Shown here in pieces: positions 17,320 through 25,499 of a stretch of 47,088 nucleotides of DNA. The stretch covers positions 1 through 47,088 of the forward strand of contig SHVZ01000015.1 of NCBI GenBank assembly GCA_009694025.1, in the 5' to 3' direction. Position numbers and translations under genes: made by a program. Origin of the DNA: Alphaproteobacteria bacterium. Lineage in GTDB: Bacteria; Pseudomonadota; Alphaproteobacteria; SHVZ01. Under the pieces are notes generated by a model. That model was given only the letters and a program-made list of their open reading frames with translations. It was not told the DNA's origin and did no database searches. Within the stretch, counting starts at the first letter, position 1, and every line of letters begins with the position of its first letter.

Positions 17320-17931
17320 TCAATCGTTCCTGAACCTGATCAGCTTGATGTACCCGCCGATACCCGCGTCGTCGACGCCGACCGGCTCGAGCCCGGCGGT
17401 GGCGACCAACGCGGAGAGCCTTAAGTCGGAGCGGAGGGCGACGGCGCGGGTCGCCGGCGCCACCAGGCGGTCGAAGGCGGCGACCACGCCGGCCTCCGCG
17501 GCGATGTGGTTGACCACCAGCACGAGGCCGCCGGGAACGCAGACGCGCTTCAGCTCATCGAACAGCCGCGCCATGTCCGGCACCACGGTCGCGACGTACA
17601 TGGCGACCACCGCCCCGAAGTGGGCGTCGGGGAAGCTCATGTTCTGGGCGTCCATCTCCAGGAGCGCCCGGACCTGCGGCAGGCCCGCCCCCCGCGCCCG
17701 TGCCCGCGCCAGCATCTCCGGCGAGAGGTCGATGCCGGTGACGTCCAGGTCCGCCCGGTAGTGCGGCAGCGAGCGGCCGGTGCCGACGCCGACCTCGAGC
17801 ACGGAGCCGGCGTCGCTGGCGTTGACCGCGTCCACCGCCATCCGCCGGCCGCGGTCGAGCAGCGGGCCGAAAACCGCGTCATAGACCCGGGCGCCCTTGC
17901 CGTAGAGGCGCCGGATCAGGTCGTGGTCCAT
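17320..17931 (-). CDS. Class I SAM-dependent methyltransferase, PmtA-like (copy 2)
   Basis: The 203-residue protein has the glycine-rich SAM motif VLEVGVGTGRSLPHY (about residues 44-58), an acidic end of strand 2 in GIDLSPEMLARAR, and YIKLIRFRN at the C-terminus. This is the pattern of the soluble phosphatidylethanolamine N-methyltransferases (PmtA) of alphaproteobacteria, which make phosphatidylcholine at the membrane. It lies 22 bp after a paralogue on the same strand and shares the motifs MSPEML, EMDAMNM-like and VCVPGG. Lipid specificity is inferred. Confidence 0.75.
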   Translation of the reverse strand: MDHDLIRRLYGKGARVYDAVFGPLLDRGRRMAVDAVNASDAGSVLEVGVGTGRSLPHYRADLDVTGIDLSPEMLARARARGAGLPQVRALLEMDAQNMSFPDAHFGAVVAMYVATVVPDMARLFDELKRVCVPGGLVLVVNHIAAEAGVVAAFDRLVAPATRAVALRSDLRLSALVATAGLEPVGVDDAGIGGYIKLIRFRND

Positions 17932-17953
17932 GGGCGGAGCGGCGAGGAGCCGG

Positions 17954-18604
17954 TCAGGCGCCGAGGCGAGCCGGATCGGCCGGCGCCGTGTTGCGGAAAT
18001 GGATCAGCCGCCAGTAGCCGCCGAGGTTGACCCGCCTGACCTGCACGATCTGCAGGCGCGCGCCGTCGGCGAGATGCATGAGGCGCACCTCCGGGCGAAA
18101 GCCGATGACCTCGGCGAAGGGCCGGCAGGCCTGCTCGATCATCCGGAGCGGGCCGCCGGAGGAGGCGAAATGGTTGACCACGACGATGTCGCCGCCGGGG
18201 ACGCAGACCCGCTTCATCTCCGAGATCAGCTTGATCGGGTCGGAGACCACGGAGGCGACATGCATGGCCACCACCGCATCGAAGCTGCGGTCGGCGAAGG
18301 CCATGTTCATCGCGTCCATCTCCAGGAGCGCGGCGACGTTGGGCAGGCGCTTGCGGCGGACCCGCGTCTTCGCCCGCTTCAACATCTCCGGCGAGGCGTC
18401 GATGCCGACGACCCACGCGTCCCGGCGGTAAAGCGGCAGCGCCAGGCCGGTGCCGACGCCGACGTCGAGGATACGCTGGTGGGCGCGCTTGTTGGCGAGC
18501 GCCACCGCGTCCTTGCGCCCGGAATGGAAGATCGCGCCCTCCAGGACGTCGTAGAGCGGGGAGAGGCGGCGGTAGCTGGCGCGGATGTTGGGGAGGCTGT
18601 CCAT
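17954..18604 (-). CDS. Class I SAM-dependent methyltransferase, PmtA-like (copy 1)
   Basis: The start at ATG 18604 gives 216 residues beginning MDSLPNIRASYRRLSPLYDVL. The frame runs to 18658, but the added N-terminus is Arg/Pro-rich and unlike the family. It has the SAM motif ILDVGVGTGLALPLY, GIDASPEMLKRAK and EMDAMNMAFADRSFDAVVAMHV, then a C-terminal GGYWRLIHFRN. This is the same layout as the next gene, so the pair arose by tandem duplication and then diverged. The likely role is phospholipid headgroup methylation. It opens a two-gene minus-strand operon and diverges from another methyltransferase gene. Confidence 0.75.
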   Translation of the reverse strand: MDSLPNIRASYRRLSPLYDVLEGAIFHSGRKDAVALANKRAHQRILDVGVGTGLALPLYRRDAWVVGIDASPEMLKRAKTRVRRKRLPNVAALLEMDAMNMAFADRSFDAVVAMHVASVVSDPIKLISEMKRVCVPGGDIVVVNHFASSGGPLRMIEQACRPFAEVIGFRPEVRLMHLADGARLQIVQVRRVNLGGYWRLIHFRNTAPADPARLGA

Positions 18605-18702
18605 GCGAGTCGGGCGGTCAGGCGGGGATAAGGGTCTCGGACGGACGGCGCGGCTCAACGAGCCGAGCCCAATGTCATCACAGATTCGGGAGCTTAGGAA
18701 GG

Positions 18703-18719
18703 GCGAAACGGTGTTTCGC
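18703..18719. promoter_or_regulatory. Short perfect inverted repeat in a divergent promoter region
   Basis: gcgaaac and gtttcgc pair perfectly around a 3-base loop. The repeat lies between two divergent methyltransferase genes and just before gatata, a possible -10 box for the plus-strand gene. It could be an operator or a leader hairpin; the sequence alone does not decide. Confidence 0.3.
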
Positions 18720-18737
18720 GCGATATAGTCGCCGCAT

Positions 18738-19394
18738 ATGGACCCTTTGCGCGACCTTTATTCGGCCAAGCCGGCCGGGTATTTCGCCAATGCCCGGGAT
18801 CGCGAGGTGGTGCCGCTTCTGGCCGGGCCGGTCGGCCGCGCGCTCGAGCTCGGCTGCGGCGAGGGGGCGACCCTTGCGCGCCTGAAGGAGCAAGGACTCG
18901 TCGGCTGGGCGGCGGGAATCGAGATCCAGGCCGAGGCGGCCGACCGGGCCCGGGACCGCCTCGACCAGGTCATTTGCGGCAACGTCGAGACGCTGGACGA
19001 CCGGGTGCTGCCCCGGGATCTCGACCTCATCCTCTGCCTCGACGTGCTGGAGCATCTGGTCGACCCGTGGGCGGTGGTCCGCCGGCTCGCCGGCCGGCTC
19101 CGCCCGGGAGGCGCGATCGTCGCCTGCCTCCCCAATCTCCGCCATGTCGGGACGCTGCTGCCGTTGGTTCTCAACGGGCGTTTCGACTACGCCGAGTCCG
19201 GCACCCTCGATCGCGGCCACCTCCGCTTCTTCACCCGGTCGTCGGCCCGCGACCTGTTCGAGCAGGCCGGCCTCGCTATCGTCCGCATCGAGGCGCCGGT
19301 ATCAGGCAAATCGGCGCTGCTGGATACGCTCACCCTCGGGCTCGCCCGCGACCTCTGCGCCTATCGCTATATGATCCGGGCCGAGGTCAGGTGA
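18738..19394 (+). CDS. Class I SAM-dependent methyltransferase (surface-glycan context)
   Basis: The 218 residues include the SAM motif ALELGCGEGATLARL, the strand-4 sequence LDLILCLDVLEHLVDP and a FDYAESGTLDRGHLRFFT segment. That segment is typical of methyltransferases found in O-antigen and polysaccharide clusters. Its stop overlaps the GTG start of a flippase gene, so the two are co-translated. The acceptor is unknown; a sugar or lipid-linked glycan is suggested by the neighbour. It is not closely similar to the PmtA-like pair just upstream. Confidence 0.75.
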   Translation: MDPLRDLYSAKPAGYFANARDREVVPLLAGPVGRALELGCGEGATLARLKEQGLVGWAAGIEIQAEAADRARDRLDQVICGNVETLDDRVLPRDLDLILCLDVLEHLVDPWAVVRRLAGRLRPGGAIVACLPNLRHVGTLLPLVLNGRFDYAESGTLDRGHLRFFTRSSARDLFEQAGLAIVRIEAPVSGKSALLDTLTLGLARDLCAYRYMIRAEVR

Positions 19395-20608
19395 TCGTCG
19401 GCGCGCTCCTCAGCACCGCGGCGAGCCAGGCGGCCAACCTCGCCGGCGCCATGATCGTCGCCCGCGCCCTCCTGCCGGAGGGGCGGGGCGACCTCGCCCT
19501 GGTCGTGCTGTGGCCGATGCTGGCCGCCCAAGTCGCCTCGCTTTCCTTGAACGAGGCGCTGCTGGTGCTGACGGCGTCGGGCCGGGGCGATCCCCGGCGC
19601 CTGGTTGCGACCGGGCTCTGGGCGACGCTCGCGCTGGCCGTCCTCGCCGCAACGGTCGCCGGGGTCGGGCTGGCGCCTCGGGCGCTGGCGCTCCGTCCGG
19701 ACGAGGTCAAGGAGGCCGGCCGGCTCTGCCTCTGGCTGGTGCCGGCGACGCTGCTCTCGACCTTCTTCCTGGACGCGCTGCGCGGCCGCCTCGACCACGG
19801 CGGCTGGGTGGTCCTGCGCACCGTGCAGGCGCTCGCCTACCTCGCCGGCACGCTCGCGGCCTGGCGGCTCGGCGGCGACCTTTGGAGCTTCGCGCTCGCC
19901 TTCGTCGCCTCGCACGGGCTTGCGCTCGCCGCGGCCGGGCTCCGCCTCGCCTGGATCGGCGGCCTCTCGCTCGCCGCCCCCGATTCCCTCTCCGCGCGTC
20001 CGCTGGTGGCGCTCGGACTTCGCCTCCATGCCGGATTCGTCGTCCAGGTCATGAGCGGGCGGGTCGACCTGATCGCGATCTCTCTCCTTCTCGACCCGGC
20101 CTCGCTCGGCCTCTACGCCGCGGCGATGACCTTGATCCTAGGCGTGCTGCAGCTCTGTCAGTCGGTCTCGCAGTCGGCCTTCCCTAAGCTGCTCGCCATC
20201 TCCGATCCGGGCGGGCGGGCGCGCCACGTCCGCCATACGCTCGGCCTCGTCACCGGTGGCGTGGCCCTCGCCGCGGCGCTGCTCTTCGTGCTGGCGGACG
20301 TCGTCGTCCGTCTCCTCTTCGGGGCGGCCTTCGCACCGGCGGCCGACCTCGTCCGCCTGCTGCTTGTCGGCATCCTCCCCCACGCCACGCGCGAGGTGTT
20401 CATGCTCGCCCTCAAGGCCGACGGACGGCCGCTCGCGGTCGGCCGGACCGAGGCGCTCGGCCTCGGCTTCTTCGTCCTGGCGCTGGCGCTGCTGGTGCCG
20501 CGCTATGGGGCATCCGGCGCCGCCACGGGTTATGCGGCGACCCAATGGCTGATCGCGCTCGCCCTCGCCTGGCAGAGCCGCGGCCTGCTCATGACACGCG
20601 GCGGCTGA
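19391..20608 (+). CDS. Polysaccharide flippase (MOP/Wzx-like membrane protein)
   Basis: This 405-residue protein has about 12 membrane segments and the layout of the MOP exporter superfamily. Recognisable stretches are AMIVARALLPEGRGDLALVV near the start and SGRVDLIAISLLLDPASLGLYAAA in the middle. It would move lipid-linked oligosaccharides across the inner membrane. It starts at GTG 19391, overlapping the methyltransferase stop by four bases. No separate ribosome site is visible, which suggests coupling. Its 3' end overlaps the opposite-strand CorC-like gene by 20 bp. Confidence 0.8.
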   Translation: MIVGALLSTAASQAANLAGAMIVARALLPEGRGDLALVVLWPMLAAQVASLSLNEALLVLTASGRGDPRRLVATGLWATLALAVLAATVAGVGLAPRALALRPDEVKEAGRLCLWLVPATLLSTFFLDALRGRLDHGGWVVLRTVQALAYLAGTLAAWRLGGDLWSFALAFVASHGLALAAAGLRLAWIGGLSLAAPDSLSARPLVALGLRLHAGFVVQVMSGRVDLIAISLLLDPASLGLYAAAMTLILGVLQLCQSVSQSAFPKLLAISDPGGRARHVRHTLGLVTGGVALAAALLFVLADVVVRLLFGAAFAPAADLVRLLLVGILPHATREVFMLALKADGRPLAVGRTEALGLGFFVLALALLVPRYGASGAATGYAATQWLIALALAWQSRGLLMTRGG

Positions 20609-21884
20609 ACAGCACTTTGTCGATGCGCCGGCCGCCCATGTCGGTGTCCAGCACCTCGATCCGCCAGTCGCCGAGCTCGGCCGCATCGCCCTCGTTGGGG
20701 ATCCGCTTCAGGAGATCGAGCACCAGTCCGGCGACGGTGTGGAAGCGGCCTTCGGACTCGATGCTGAGGCCGAGCGCCGCCTCGACCTCATCGATGGTGG
20801 CGCTGCCTTCGACCAGATAGGAGCCATCGCTTCGGCGCGTCACGCTCGGCGTCACCTCGCCGTACTCGCCGGTGAGGTCGCCGGCGATCGCCTCGACGAT
20901 GTCGGTCAGAGTCAGCATCCCCTCGAAGCCGCCGAACTCGTCGACGACGAAGGCGATATGCACCGGGCTCCGCTTCATCGCCTCGAGGGCGTCCAGGATC
21001 GAGCTGCGGTCGGGCAGGAACAGCGGCTGGCGCATCGCCTCGGCGATGTCGATCGACGCGCCGCTGAGGACGCGGACGAGCAGGTCCTTCGTCTGGACGA
21101 TGCCGAGCGGCTCGTCGAGATTGCCGTCGCGGATGACGACGATGCGCGAATACGGGATCGTCTTCAGCTCCTCGCGCACCGTCGCCGGATCGTCGGCGAT
21201 GTCGACCCAGGCGACGTCTCGCCGGGGCGTCATGATCCCGGCGACCGGACGGTCGGCGAGACGCAGGAGGCGGGTCATCATGTCTCGGCCGGCGAGGTCG
21301 ATGACCCCGGCCTCGGCGCCTTCGGCGATGACCGTCTTCATCTCCTCGGCGGTCATGCCGCGGGCCGCGTCCTCGCGTACGCCGGCGAGCCGGAGCAGCG
21401 CAGCGGCCGAGGCGCCGAGCAACATGACGAAGGGTCGCCCGAACGCCGCCATCGCCGCCAGCGGCCGCGCCAGGCGGGCGGCGATCGCGTCGGCATGGAC
21501 CAGCGCAATTCGCTTCGGCGCCAGCTCGCCGATCACCGGCGAGGCATAGGTGATGGCGATCACCACCAGGCCGAAGGCGACCGAGTGGCCGTAAGTGGCG
21601 ATCCAGGCGACGCCGTCGAGCCAGTCGCCGAGCTTGGCGGCGAGCGTCGCGCCCGAGAAGGCGCCGGCGAGGATGCCGATAAGCGTGATGCCGACCTGGA
21701 CGACAGAGAGAAAGCGGCCGGGGTCGTCCTTGAGCCGGAGCGCGGCGGCAGCGCCCCGGTCCCCGGCCTCGGCCATCGCGGCAAGCCGGGGCCGCCGGGA
21801 CGACACGATGGCCATCTCGGACATCGCGAATACGCCGTTGAGGACAATCAAGAGGAAGACGATCGATAGCTCGATGCCGATCAT
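20589..21884 (-). CDS. CNNM/CorC-family membrane protein (hemolysin-like)
   Basis: The 431-residue protein has an N-terminal DUF21 transmembrane domain (about residues 1-180, including FAMSEMAIVSSRRPRL), two CBS domains (about 200-320, with IMTPRRDVAWVDI and SPVHIAFVVDEFGGFEGMLT) and a C-terminal CorC_HlyC transporter-associated domain ending in RRIDKVLFSRR. Members act in magnesium and cobalt homeostasis; the hemolysin name is historical. The start at ATG 21884 has AAGGA six bases upstream and gives the usual short N-terminus; the frame extends to 21947 without support. Confidence 0.9.
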   Translation of the reverse strand: MIGIELSIVFLLIVLNGVFAMSEMAIVSSRRPRLAAMAEAGDRGAAAALRLKDDPGRFLSVVQVGITLIGILAGAFSGATLAAKLGDWLDGVAWIATYGHSVAFGLVVIAITYASPVIGELAPKRIALVHADAIAARLARPLAAMAAFGRPFVMLLGASAAALLRLAGVREDAARGMTAEEMKTVIAEGAEAGVIDLAGRDMMTRLLRLADRPVAGIMTPRRDVAWVDIADDPATVREELKTIPYSRIVVIRDGNLDEPLGIVQTKDLLVRVLSGASIDIAEAMRQPLFLPDRSSILDALEAMKRSPVHIAFVVDEFGGFEGMLTLTDIVEAIAGDLTGEYGEVTPSVTRRSDGSYLVEGSATIDEVEAALGLSIESEGRFHTVAGLVLDLLKRIPNEGDAAELGDWRIEVLDTDMGGRRIDKVLFSRRVS

Positions 21885-22114
21885 GAGTCCTTGCCTGTCG
21901 GCCGACATCCGGCCCAATGCCCGCAAGAATATCAGGCTGGAGGACAAATGCGCGGGTCGGGAGCGCGCGTTGCCGGATCCCGCTTCCGCCCGGGCGGATT
22001 CGCAAGATCGCGAAAGGATCGGTCGCTACGACATCATTTTCATAAAATGATGGACGAAACCCCTCGGACATCGCGCCTCGACGCGCCGCCTTCCCCTCCC
22101 TATTCTCCCGACCG

Positions 22115-23116
22115 ATGGCCGCGCTTCCCCGCCTCGATATCGTCGTCGTCAACTGGAACTCGGGTCCCCAGCTCCGCCGATGCCTCGAGTCGATCGTGCC
22201 GGTCGACCGCACGGGATTCGCGCTGGCGCGGGTGGTCGTCGTCGACAATGGCTCGGTCGACGCCTCGCTCGCCGGCGCCCGCGGCCTCGACCTGCCGCTG
22301 ACGGCGATCGAGCTCGGCCTCAACGCCGGCTTCGCCGCCGCCTGCAACGCGGGCGCCCGCGGCTCGACCGCCGACTACGTGCTCTTCCTCAATCCGGACG
22401 CGGCGCTCTACCCGGACTCGCTGTCGGCGCCGATCCGGTTCCTGGAGGCGCCGGAGAACGGCGAGGTCGGCATCCTCGGGGTCCAGCTGGTCGACGACCG
22501 GGGCGAGGTCAGCCGGACCTGCGCCAACTTCCTTCGGCCCCGCCACGTCATCGCGCACACGACCGGCCTCAACCACCTGGCGCCGCATCTGTTCCCGCAG
22601 CACTTCATGATCGACTTCGACCACCGCTCGAGCCGCTTCGTCGACCAGGTGATGGGCGCCTTCTTCCTGATGCGCCGCAAGGTGCTGGAGGCGCTCGGCG
22701 GCTGGGACGAGCGCTTCTTCGTCTATCTCGAGGACGTCGATCTCGCCTATCGCGCGAAGAAACACGGCTGGCTCTCCTACTTCTTCGCCGAGGCGCGCGC
22801 CTACCATCGCGGCGGCGGCGTCTCGCGCCAGGTCAAGGCGGCGCGTCTCTTCTATAGCCTGCGGAGCCGCATCCTCTATGCCTTCAAGCATTTCCATCCG
22901 CTGGTCGCGGTGCTGCTGCTTCTCGGCACGCTGTTCGTCGAGCCCCTGACCCGCCTCGTCTATGCCGCGCTCGGCAACTCGCCGACCACCGGCGGCGAGA
23001 CGCTGAAGGCCTATTGGCTGCTCATTCGCGACCTGCCCTTCGTCCTCTCCCTGGCCTGGACCCTACGCCACCATGCGGATACTTCTGCTCGCGCGCTACG
23101 GCCGGCTGGGCGCTAG
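22115..23116 (+). CDS. Glycosyltransferase family 2 (rhamnosyltransferase-like)
   Basis: This 333-residue protein opens with the family 2 signature LDIVVVNWNSGPQLRRCLESI, followed by NAGFAAACNAGA and FLNPDAALYPDSL with the metal-binding acidic residue. GGWDERFFVYLEDVDLAYRAKKHGW matches the catalytic end of rhamnosyl- and related transferases. Hydrophobic helices near residues 265-285 suggest membrane attachment. Its 3' end overlaps the next glycosyltransferase gene by 44 bp in another frame. The dTDP-rhamnose genes 7 kb away make rhamnose a plausible donor; this is inferred from context. Confidence 0.85.
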   Translation: MAALPRLDIVVVNWNSGPQLRRCLESIVPVDRTGFALARVVVVDNGSVDASLAGARGLDLPLTAIELGLNAGFAAACNAGARGSTADYVLFLNPDAALYPDSLSAPIRFLEAPENGEVGILGVQLVDDRGEVSRTCANFLRPRHVIAHTTGLNHLAPHLFPQHFMIDFDHRSSRFVDQVMGAFFLMRRKVLEALGGWDERFFVYLEDVDLAYRAKKHGWLSYFFAEARAYHRGGGVSRQVKAARLFYSLRSRILYAFKHFHPLVAVLLLLGTLFVEPLTRLVYAALGNSPTTGGETLKAYWLLIRDLPFVLSLAWTLRHHADTSARALRPAGR

Positions 23117-24155
23117 CAGCCGCGTCCGCTTCGCGCAGTTCCTGCCGCACCTGAAGGCGGCCGGGCACGAGGTCGTGTCGGAGCCGCTGTTCGACGACGA
23201 CTACCTGACCTCGCTCTACGACGAGGGTAAGCGCCAGACCACCGCCGTGCTCGCCGCCTATGCCAACCGGCTCGGCGTCATCCGCACGCGCGGGCACTAT
23301 GACCTCGTGTGGATGGAGAAAGAGGCGCTGCCGTGGCTGCCGGCCTCCTTCGAGGCCTGGCTGCTGCGCGGCGGGCCGCCGATCGTGGTCGACTACGACG
23401 ATGCCGTGTTCCACCGCTACGACCGGCACCCGAGCTCGCTGATCCGCGGCATGCTCTCGAACAAGATCGACCGGGTGATGGAGGCGGCCGCGCTGGTCGT
23501 CGCCGGCAACGACTATCTCGCCGAGCGCGCCCGAGAGGCCGGGGCCCGGCGAGTCGTCGTGCTGCCGACCGTCGTCGATCTCGACCGCTACGCCGCACCG
23601 CCGCCGAAGAACGACGAGCCGCCGGTCATCGGCTGGATCGGCACGCCCTTGACCGGCGGATACCTCGCGGAGATCCGGGAAGTGCTTGCGGGATTCGCCG
23701 AAACCGGCGCGGCCAAGCTCGTCCTGATCGGCGCCGGCGACCAGGTGTTGCCGGGCATGACGGCCGAGCGCCTGCCCTGGCACGAGGACAGCGAGGCGGC
23801 GGACATCGCCAAGCTCGATATCGGCATCATGCCGATCCCGGACGAGCCGTTCGAGCGCGGCAAATGCGGCTACAAGCTGATCCAGTACATGGCCCAGGCG
23901 CGTCCGGTGGTGGCCTCGCCGGTCGGGGTCAACGTCAAGCTGGTGAACGAGAGTCGCGGCGGCTTCCTCGCCGGCAGCGCGCGGGAATGGCGGGACGCCC
24001 TCTCGAAGCTGATCTCCGATTCCGATCTCCGCCGGCGCATGGGCAGGGACGGACGGCGCACGGTCCAGGCCAAGTACTGCGTCGACGTGATCGCGCCGGA
24101 GCTGATCCGCCTCTTTCGCGAGGTCGCGGCTCAGGCGCCGAGCGCGCGCCGGTAG
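23073..24155 (+). CDS. Glycosyltransferase (GT-B fold, family 1/4 type)
   Basis: The 360-residue protein begins MRILLLARYGRLGASSRVR. It has PIVVDYDDAVFHRYDR near residue 105, RVVVLPTVVDLDRYA in the middle, and a C-terminal GKCGYKLIQYMAQARPVVASPVG donor-binding segment. This is the GT-B layout of many polysaccharide transferases. The start at ATG 23073 lies inside the preceding gene (44 bp overlap), pointing to an operon with translational coupling. Its 3' end overlaps the opposite-strand transferase gene by 25 bp. Sugar specificity cannot be read. Confidence 0.8.
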   Translation: MRILLLARYGRLGASSRVRFAQFLPHLKAAGHEVVSEPLFDDDYLTSLYDEGKRQTTAVLAAYANRLGVIRTRGHYDLVWMEKEALPWLPASFEAWLLRGGPPIVVDYDDAVFHRYDRHPSSLIRGMLSNKIDRVMEAAALVVAGNDYLAERAREAGARRVVVLPTVVDLDRYAAPPPKNDEPPVIGWIGTPLTGGYLAEIREVLAGFAETGAAKLVLIGAGDQVLPGMTAERLPWHEDSEAADIAKLDIGIMPIPDEPFERGKCGYKLIQYMAQARPVVASPVGVNVKLVNESRGGFLAGSAREWRDALSKLISDSDLRRRMGRDGRRTVQAKYCVDVIAPELIRLFREVAAQAPSARR

Positions 24156-25261
24156 ACCTCGAGCGTCGCCGCGGCGACGGCGACGTCCGTGTGCTCGGTC
24201 TCCACGATCGAGCGCGCCCGCCGGCCGAGGCGGCGGCGAAGGTCGGCGTCGCCGGCGAGCTTCTCCAACGCGTCGGCCAGCGCCGCCGGATTCCCGGGCG
24301 GCACCACCAGGCCGTTGACGCCGTCCAAGACCAGCTCGCGGCAGCCGGGCACGTCGGTCGTCACCAGCGGTCGCGCTGAGGCACCGGCTTCGAGCAGGCT
24401 CTTGGGGATCCCCTCGCCGCCGCGCGACGGCTGGACGGCAATGTGCGCCTCGGCCCAGACCGCCGGAATGTCGCTCCGCTGGCCCCACCATTCGACGATC
24501 TTCTCGGCGACCCAGCTTTCGATCTGCTCGCGCCGGATCGCCGTCGGATTGTCGGGATCGGGCGATCCCACCAGCACGACACGCAGCGGCACGCCCCGGG
24601 CCTTGAGCAGGCGAGCGGCCTCGACCAGATCGGCGACGCCCTTGAGTCCGACCAGGCGGGAGACCATCGCCGCGATGGGCACGCCGGCCGCCTCCGGCTT
24701 CGGCGCGAAACGCCCGATGTCGACGCCGGAACCGCGGATCAGCACGGTGCGGCCCTCCGCACCGATGCCGGCGGCCCTGAGCGTCGCGAGGTCGTCGGCG
24801 TTCTGCACGAGGGTCCAGGCGCGCCGGCCCGCAAGCAGCCGGCGGAGCGCCAGCGTCACCGGTCCGCGAAGCAGCGCGGCCGCATCGGCGGCGCCGCCGT
24901 AGAGGAAGCCCAAGCCGGTCAGCGCGTTCACCACCACGGGCACGCGTGCGAGCGAGGCGGCGATCGAGCCGAAGACCACCGGCTTCAGGGACAGGTGATG
25001 GACGATGTCCGGCCGCTCCCGCCGATAGACGCCGACGAGGTCGAGGATCGCCGCAGCGTCGGCGAGCGGGTTACGCAACCCACGGCGGAGCCGAATGGGA
25101 ATCAGCGCGAAGCCCTCGGCCTCGATCGCCGGCCCGTGGTCGCCGACGCGCGTCGCCACGATCACGCGATAGCCGGCATCGCGCGCCGCCCGCGCCAAGG
25201 TCATCCGGTGCGAGACGAAGAAGAAATCCTCGGATGAGAGGAAGAGGAGGGTGCGGTTCAC
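24131..25261 (-). CDS. Glycosyltransferase family 4
   Basis: The 376-residue GT-B protein has an N-terminal LLFLSSEDFFFVSHRMTLARAA, a middle NALTGLGFLYGGAADAAALL, and the donor-binding EGIPKSLLEAGASARPLVTTDVPGCRE, with the glutamates typical of family 4. This N-terminus and middle resemble PglA/CapM-like transferases acting on undecaprenyl-linked sugars. I start it at GTG 25261, since the residues before it do not fit the family; GTG 25267 is equally possible. It is downstream of asnB on the same strand, with a large structured repeat between them. Confidence 0.8.
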   Translation of the reverse strand: MNRTLLFLSSEDFFFVSHRMTLARAARDAGYRVIVATRVGDHGPAIEAEGFALIPIRLRRGLRNPLADAAAILDLVGVYRRERPDIVHHLSLKPVVFGSIAASLARVPVVVNALTGLGFLYGGAADAAALLRGPVTLALRRLLAGRRAWTLVQNADDLATLRAAGIGAEGRTVLIRGSGVDIGRFAPKPEAAGVPIAAMVSRLVGLKGVADLVEAARLLKARGVPLRVVLVGSPDPDNPTAIRREQIESWVAEKIVEWWGQRSDIPAVWAEAHIAVQPSRGGEGIPKSLLEAGASARPLVTTDVPGCRELVLDGVNGLVVPPGNPAALADALEKLAGDADLRRRLGRRARSIVETEHTDVAVAAATLEVYRRALGA

Positions 25262-25291
25262 GCGCACATCTCGCGGGGGAAGTACGACCAC

Positions 25292-25453
25292 GGTCCCTCG
25301 CTTCGTGCCGTAACGCTCCCGGTACAATTGCTACGCAATTGACCTGCCGCGTTCCGCCGCTCGGGGCTTACATCGGAATCCCGAGCGGGACGACGCGGCA
25401 GTTCGATGGCAAAGCCATCGTAACGGGAGCGTCGGACCACCAAGCGAGGGACC
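25292..25453. repeat. Cruciform-capable intergenic element with nested hairpins
   Basis: The outer arms ggtccctcgctt and aagcgagggacc are perfect complements 138 bp apart. Moving inward, cgctccc pairs with gggagcg, then each side holds its own hairpin (caattg-ctacg-caattg on the left, cgatggc-aaa-gccatcg on the right). A central stem follows, with ctgccgcg pairing with cgcggcag and the tip ccgctcggg with cccgagcgg. The two side hairpins differ in sequence but share form and place, so the shape and not the sequence appears preserved. It is probably a mobile intergenic repeat or a structured RNA in the asnB-to-glycosyltransferase transcript. Confidence 0.75.
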
Positions 25454-25499
25454 GTGATCTTTGCTTCCCCCGTCCGAGGTGGGAGAAGGTTCCGAATGC

